From NCBI GenBank assembly GCA_031427625.1, contig JANPNV010000113.1, positions 1 to 18,130 on the forward strand: a stretch of DNA of 18,130 nt. The letters are read 5' to 3'. The notes under the pieces were generated by a model. It saw only the letters and a program-made list of their open reading frames with translations. It was not told the DNA's origin and searched no databases. The DNA is from JADKIH01 sp031427625. GTDB taxonomy: Bacteria > Bacteroidota > Bacteroidia > AKYH767-A > 2013-40CM-41-45. A program made the position numbers and the translations under genes. Positions 15,201-18,130 of the stretch are shown one piece after another (position 1 is the stretch's first letter; each line of letters begins with the position of its first letter).

Positions 15201-17058
15201 TCCTATAGTAGACACTTGTGTTTCCGGCAACAAATACTATTTCGTTTGATGAGAAGTACTCATCAGGCAAAATCCTGACCCAGTTTACGGATGGAAGATT
15301 GTACGATACATCAGACCATGTTGCGCCATTATCAGCCGACCGGTAAACCTTTGTATTTAAAACTGCATACAGGACATTGGGCAATGACTTTATATTTGTA
15401 ATAGAGGCAGAATTGCTTGTAGAATTCGGCAAGGTATAATTTGTAAATACTGGCGAAGCAGCTAATGCATTGTTGCAAACATAAATATTCGCATCATTTG
15501 TTATGACATATACACGATTACTGTCAGCAAGATTTACATGAATGGCTTTAATAGTTTTATTGATGGTTGATATTTGTGTCCATGTAGGCGGAGCAGATAA
15601 TAAATTAGTTGTCCTGTATATTTCTTGGTTTCCTGCGAATGCAAGATTTGGATTGCCACGAAAAAATGCGAGATCCTGTAAGGTTGTTACGGGAAGGCCA
15701 TAAGTCGTTTCACTTCCGGTAACAGCACGCCTTTTATCACGATCGAAATAATAAATAGTCGTGCTGTTGCTTCTGTAATCGAATGCGCTCTTTGCTCCCC
15801 AATCCCCTCCACGATTTGTATACCAAGTTCCGGCGCTGTGGTAAAGTTCTCCGTTATCCTGTGTTCCGATACTGAACATATCTCTCCGCGTCGGACTACA
15901 CACTCCATGATAAATTTCATAGCCATAAATTCCATCACTCTTAGGTGTCCAGTTTGTTCCTCCATTTGTGCTTACCCATACACCGCCATCATTCGCAGTC
16001 CAGATCTGTGATGTATTATATGGATTAACCATAACCCAATGCATGTCTGTATGTAACTCCGCATACCAGTTGGTCATTTTTGTCCAGTTGATGCCGCCGT
16101 CGATCGACTTCCAGAAATTATGCGCACCGAAATAAAGTATGTTGCCATTCACAGGGTCGGCATTAAACATGCAATTATAATCTCCTTGTCCGGTTGACGT
16201 AGGTGTGTTGTCGTAGGCTGTAAGATTTGGACTAGAATTGTCTTTCACGTTGACGAAAGTTGTTCCACCATCAGTCGATTTAAAAATAGTTCCGTTATTG
16301 GCAACCATTGAAAAATAAACGAGGCTACTGTCTGCAGGTGTTACGGCAACGCGGCAACCACCTCCTGTAGTAGAGCCAACGGGGAAATAAATTCCGGTTG
16401 TTATTTGCGACCATGTTTCGCCCATATCAGTTGAGCGATATAATTCAGAATAGGTAGAGGCAAATAATGTTTTTGTATTTGAAATTGTATTGGCTTTAAA
16501 AACCATGTCACGGAACGCAAGTGTTCCTGATGATTTAATAGTCCAGGTATATCCTGCATCAGTAGACTTATAGATTCCGACATTGGTAGCAGCGATCAAC
16601 ATGTTGTTATTCGTGGGATTCATAAGTATTTCGACGACGAGTTTTCCTGTTAATGATGTTGGTGAAAAGGTGTTTCCTCCATTAGTCGATTTATAGACTC
16701 CGCTTCCTGTGTAGTAATAATTTTGATCGCCGGTACCGAGGTAAATAGTTTGATCATTGGTGAAATCTACACAAACAGATGCAAGTCGCATTTGAGGCAT
16801 AAGGTCACAGCCCGCTGCAAGAGTCCATGTTGTGCCTGAATTTGAAGTGATGAAAAGTCCGCCGCGCGAACTTACAGCGTATGCTTTTAAAGAATTTGTC
16901 GGATGAAATTTCACCTGTGCGACGCGGCTTAATCCATGAATTTGTCCGCTTGCATTAGTAGGAAAAAAATTGGGGGATACAGGTGACCAGTTCGATTGCG
17001 CGAATGTATTTGTGAAAATAAAAAGTGATAGTGTGATAATTGTAAAAACTACTCTCAT
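12214..17058 (-). CDS. Large exported multidomain protein: Asp-box propeller, PKD, anchor-J, SprB-like, P-domain, dockerin-like tail
   Basis: 1614 residues with a signal peptide (1-21, ending TFAQ). Order: a beta-propeller region, about 25-665, with eight Asp-box (S.D.G.TW) repeats near 71, 124, 165, 209, 261, 318, 363 and 574; PKD, about 675-755 (SWSWSFPGG); a choice-of-anchor J/MAM-like jelly roll, about 757-932 (EGFENTTFPPAGW); an Ig-like module, 940-1010; two SprB-like repeats, 1018-1087 and 1090-1155 (YLWNNGST, YFYSWNNS); a proprotein convertase P-domain, about 1190-1368 (IPDNTPAGV, HTWVGDLKVTLSSPGG, GNWTLNISDNAGSDLGDL); an Ig-like module; and a C-terminal region, 1428-1614, ending in two EF-hand/dockerin-like loops (GDVTQNGTIDVTDLDLI, YDITGNRITESPDYSLV). 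No protease or sialidase catalytic set is seen, so it is more likely an adhesin or carbohydrate/protein-binding surface protein. It has no standard T9SS sorting domain; the tail may replace it. It follows a small exported-protein gene by 29 bp. Confidence 0.9.
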   Translation of the reverse strand: MRVVFTIITLSLFIFTNTFAQSNWSPVSPNFFPTNASGQIHGLSRVAQVKFHPTNSLKAYAVSSRGGLFITSNSGTTWTLAAGCDLMPQMRLASVCVDFTNDQTIYLGTGDQNYYYTGSGVYKSTNGGNTFSPTSLTGKLVVEILMNPTNNNMLIAATNVGIYKSTDAGYTWTIKSSGTLAFRDMVFKANTISNTKTLFASTYSELYRSTDMGETWSQITTGIYFPVGSTTGGGCRVAVTPADSSLVYFSMVANNGTIFKSTDGGTTFVNVKDNSSPNLTAYDNTPTSTGQGDYNCMFNADPVNGNILYFGAHNFWKSIDGGINWTKMTNWYAELHTDMHWVMVNPYNTSQIWTANDGGVWVSTNGGTNWTPKSDGIYGYEIYHGVCSPTRRDMFSIGTQDNGELYHSAGTWYTNRGGDWGAKSAFDYRSNSTTIYYFDRDKRRAVTGSETTYGLPVTTLQDLAFFRGNPNLAFAGNQEIYRTTNLLSAPPTWTQISTINKTIKAIHVNLADSNRVYVITNDANIYVCNNALAASPVFTNYTLPNSTSNSASITNIKSLPNVLYAVLNTKVYRSADNGATWSDVSYNLPSVNWVRILPDEYFSSNEIVFVAGNTSVYYRKAGQTSWTLYSTSLPTRTVINDFSIYDDGTNQSVIRVSEYGRGMWEVPLTGIRSVTALFAANENYPCPGNSVQFSDQSTGNVSSWSWSFPGGIPATSTLQNPLVTYNSTGSYDVTLTVSDGVSTNSLTKTGFINSFGSGLPLSEGFENTTFPPAGWNLIDDGLDSKVWQRTSSAGGFGTSTNSIWFDNFGTNVSGKKDEIRTPRFDLVSLSTAQLTFDVAYQPYNTTNYSDTLQVLVSTNCGSSFTSVYLKGGGTLSTVAGTTTAAFVPTSSQWRTETINLSSYIASGSVLVSFKNLGYFGNNIYVDNISMTGTFPVNAGSNKISCYGDSVTIGVAAVAGFDYSWSPATGLSSAVISNPKASPQSTTNYVLTATKSGSTLMQRDTMIVTVDSIPISSSLSHVSCYGGSNGSITLSFVSGVAPYTYLWNNGSTAQSRSGLIAGVYSVTITDGSGCSRVYTYTLTQPSSPLTATTSTIQSTCNLNNGSATAIPAGGTMPYFYSWNNSATTFTISNLSPGNYSVLITDSRSCTTNATAVVTSKPLPVITSFTSSPGLICPGTDFTLTVRASGGAISNSFSSGVIGLAIPDNTPAGVSNTINISSGIVLANAAGLSITLTFGTGTVAPNRKHTWVGDLKVTLSSPGGNTIVFDRPGVPVTSTGTNGDMTGAYTFTTTATDILPQTNSASTIIGGNVVNGSYKPSDSSNPDAAHLWSGLTFPFIINGNWTLNISDNAGSDLGDLVSWSLAFVTPYTHVITGPGTLGAYTCNSDCSDASVTVSNSPAGTQTYTVVTTTPDGCTVSATTSVSVSCDVYVNVKAFFQGYYLGANKMVAASNPSSNPTLCDTFTVELHNSTSPYELLFSAKDTIDVNGNSHVRIPNVTLNKSYYVVLKHRNTLETWSKNPVLFTSSTVSYDFSPAANKAFGDNQANLNDGNFALWSGDVTQNGTIDVTDLDLIENNSLLFITGYTRYDITGNRITESPDYSLVENNIGRVLIRP

Positions 17059-17087
17059 TATATTTTGTATATTCTGATTGAAAAATA

Positions 17088-17609
17088 TTATTTCTGATTA
17101 TTAAGTTCTTCTTTCTGCTTATTATATATTTCCATCCTTTCTTCTGCTGAAAGAATTCTTCCGTCATTTTGTACAAACGGTTTTACTTCTCTCATCCAGT
17201 CTTCAAATCTTTTACATTGATAGGTCATTTCTCTTTTCTCTTCCAGTTTAAGAAGATCGCTTTCGCTTAATTTATATTTGTTTTCTTTATTCAGTTCACG
17301 TTCTTTTTCCCGATTCTTTTTCTCCAAAGCTTTTTTCTGTTTATCATTCATCTTTTCTGAAGATTGTAATGCGGCATTCTCCATTTCTTCGGCTTCATCA
17401 TTGGGCTTCTCATGATATTTCCAAAAAGTTTCATAGGCCTTTACTGCTTCATAAAAGTTTGTGTTCGGATCTTCCATCATTTTAATCCAGACAGGATTAT
17501 TTCGGTAATCAGGCGAATTATCCTGTGCGAAAATTTGAGGATGGATGAATAAGAGTATAGTTACAGTGACTAGGAGATTCCTGATCGCCAAAGCGGTTTT
17601 TCTGTTCAT
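17088..17609 (-). CDS. Small exported protein of unknown function, partner of the large surface protein
   Basis: 173 residues from the ATG at 17607-17609, chosen because it opens a signal peptide (MNRKTALAIR... ending IFAQ); starts further upstream at 17627 or 17696 only add non-signal residues. The mature part has NPVWIKMMEDPNTNFYEAVKAYETFWKYHEKP, a motif I associate with small Bacteroidota exported proteins of unknown role, then a highly charged lysine/glutamate helix (about 75-130), and a C-terminal FEDWMREVKPFVQNDGRILSAEER. No enzyme motif. It lies 29 bp upstream of the 1614-residue gene on the same strand, so both are probably one transcript, and this protein may help export or anchor its neighbour (inference). 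Confidence 0.8.
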   Translation of the reverse strand: MNRKTALAIRNLLVTVTILLFIHPQIFAQDNSPDYRNNPVWIKMMEDPNTNFYEAVKAYETFWKYHEKPNDEAEEMENAALQSSEKMNDKQKKALEKKNREKERELNKENKYKLSESDLLKLEEKREMTYQCKRFEDWMREVKPFVQNDGRILSAEERMEIYNKQKEELNNQK

Positions 17610-17880
17610 TAAGTGGGTTTGAAACATTCTAATTGTTGATAGTAAGCAATTTAGGAAATCACCTCTGGATTTGCAAGAATTGTCTTTAAGGTACAAATAG
17701 GACTCATTGCTACTTTTATAGCTCCTTTAGAGTGAATCTGTTAAATGATAGATTTCATTGATGAAGCGATCCGAGAGATGATTATTATCATCCTTACATT
17801 ATATTAATATTTCTTGTAAATAAAACTTAATATATGCGGTTATTTAATTTGATTGTTAAAATGACTTTTAGAAAAAAAAT

Positions 17881-18130
17881 ATGCTCGATTTCGAAAAGTT
17901 GGAAGTTTATCAGAAAGCAAAAGAGTTTTATGTCAGGATAGAGAAAGATTTACTCAGCCGTAATGATATCGATTTAATAATACGAGATCAATTGCGCTTA
18001 TCATCCTTGAACATTGCATTGCTTATTGTAGAGGCCTGTTCCAAAATTGATTTAGCGGATCAAAGAAATTATTTTGTAGAAGCCCGTGGAGCCACGTATA
18101 AATGTGTAGCTGTGTTTGATCTTCTGAAGA
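17881..18130 (+). CDS. Four-helix-bundle protein (23S rRNA intervening-sequence-like), truncated by window end
   Basis: ATG at 17881, 83 residues visible. MLDFEKLEVYQKAKEFYVRI matches the usual opening of the four-helix-bundle family (FxxLxVYQKAxxF), then DQLRLSSLNIALLIVEACSK in place of the common QLRRAAVSIPSNIAEG, and YFVEARGATYKCVAVFDLL for the third helix. Family members were named after ORFs in 23S rRNA intervening sequences, but most, as here, stand alone in bacterial chromosomes. They are small pentameric helical bundles of uncertain function. Divergent from the small exported-protein gene, with a 271-bp AT-rich region between them that holds no recognised feature. The stop lies beyond the window. 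Confidence 0.85.
   Translation, partial: MLDFEKLEVYQKAKEFYVRIEKDLLSRNDIDLIIRDQLRLSSLNIALLIVEACSKIDLADQRNYFVEARGATYKCVAVFDLLK

Overview
The window is AT-rich DNA from a member of the Bacteroidota. The evidence is a protein with the type B C-terminal sorting domain of the type IX secretion system (T9SS), two large exported proteins built from PKD, SprB-like, choice-of-anchor and Asp-box modules, signal peptides ending in SQ or AQ, and almost no Shine-Dalgarno sequences. The order cannot be fixed from the sequence; a Chitinophagales- or Sphingobacteriales-like lineage is plausible.

Left end (1-1290): probably the end of an integrated element. It holds the C-terminus of an SF2 helicase that starts outside the window, then a small gene split into two ORFs that I read as one 238-residue protein broken by a one-base shift. 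Next comes a compact array of phased repeats and palindromes (1145-1227), then the 3' part of a tRNA-Leu(UAA) gene (1238-1290) with no 5' half. That is the classic footprint of integration into a tRNA gene, so the helicase genes probably belong to an island extending left. Beyond the scar lie a hairpin and 71-72 bp tandem repeats (1298-1512).

Middle (1849-11458): a T9SS type B surface protein; on the minus strand a J-domain gene overlapping a stand-alone HIRAN-domain gene, the J-domain gene being frameshifted in an A7 run; an exported S1/P1 zinc nuclease meeting an exported OB-fold-like protein tail to tail; a soluble GAF-PAS hybrid histidine kinase; and a berberine-bridge-type FAD oxidoreductase. 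The kinase and the oxidoreductase each follow a long AT-rich intergenic region.

Right end (11571-18130): a short IS200-type element carrying only tnpA between two identical hairpins; a minus-strand pair made of a small exported protein followed by a 1614-residue exported Asp-box/PKD/SprB/P-domain protein with a dockerin-like tail; and the start of a four-helix-bundle protein running off the window.

Two points deserve attention. The HIRAN + J-domain overlapping pair is a possible nucleic-acid-end/chaperone module. Two genes carry the same kind of one-A deficit in an A-run, which could be sequencing error, slippage-based expression or real decay.
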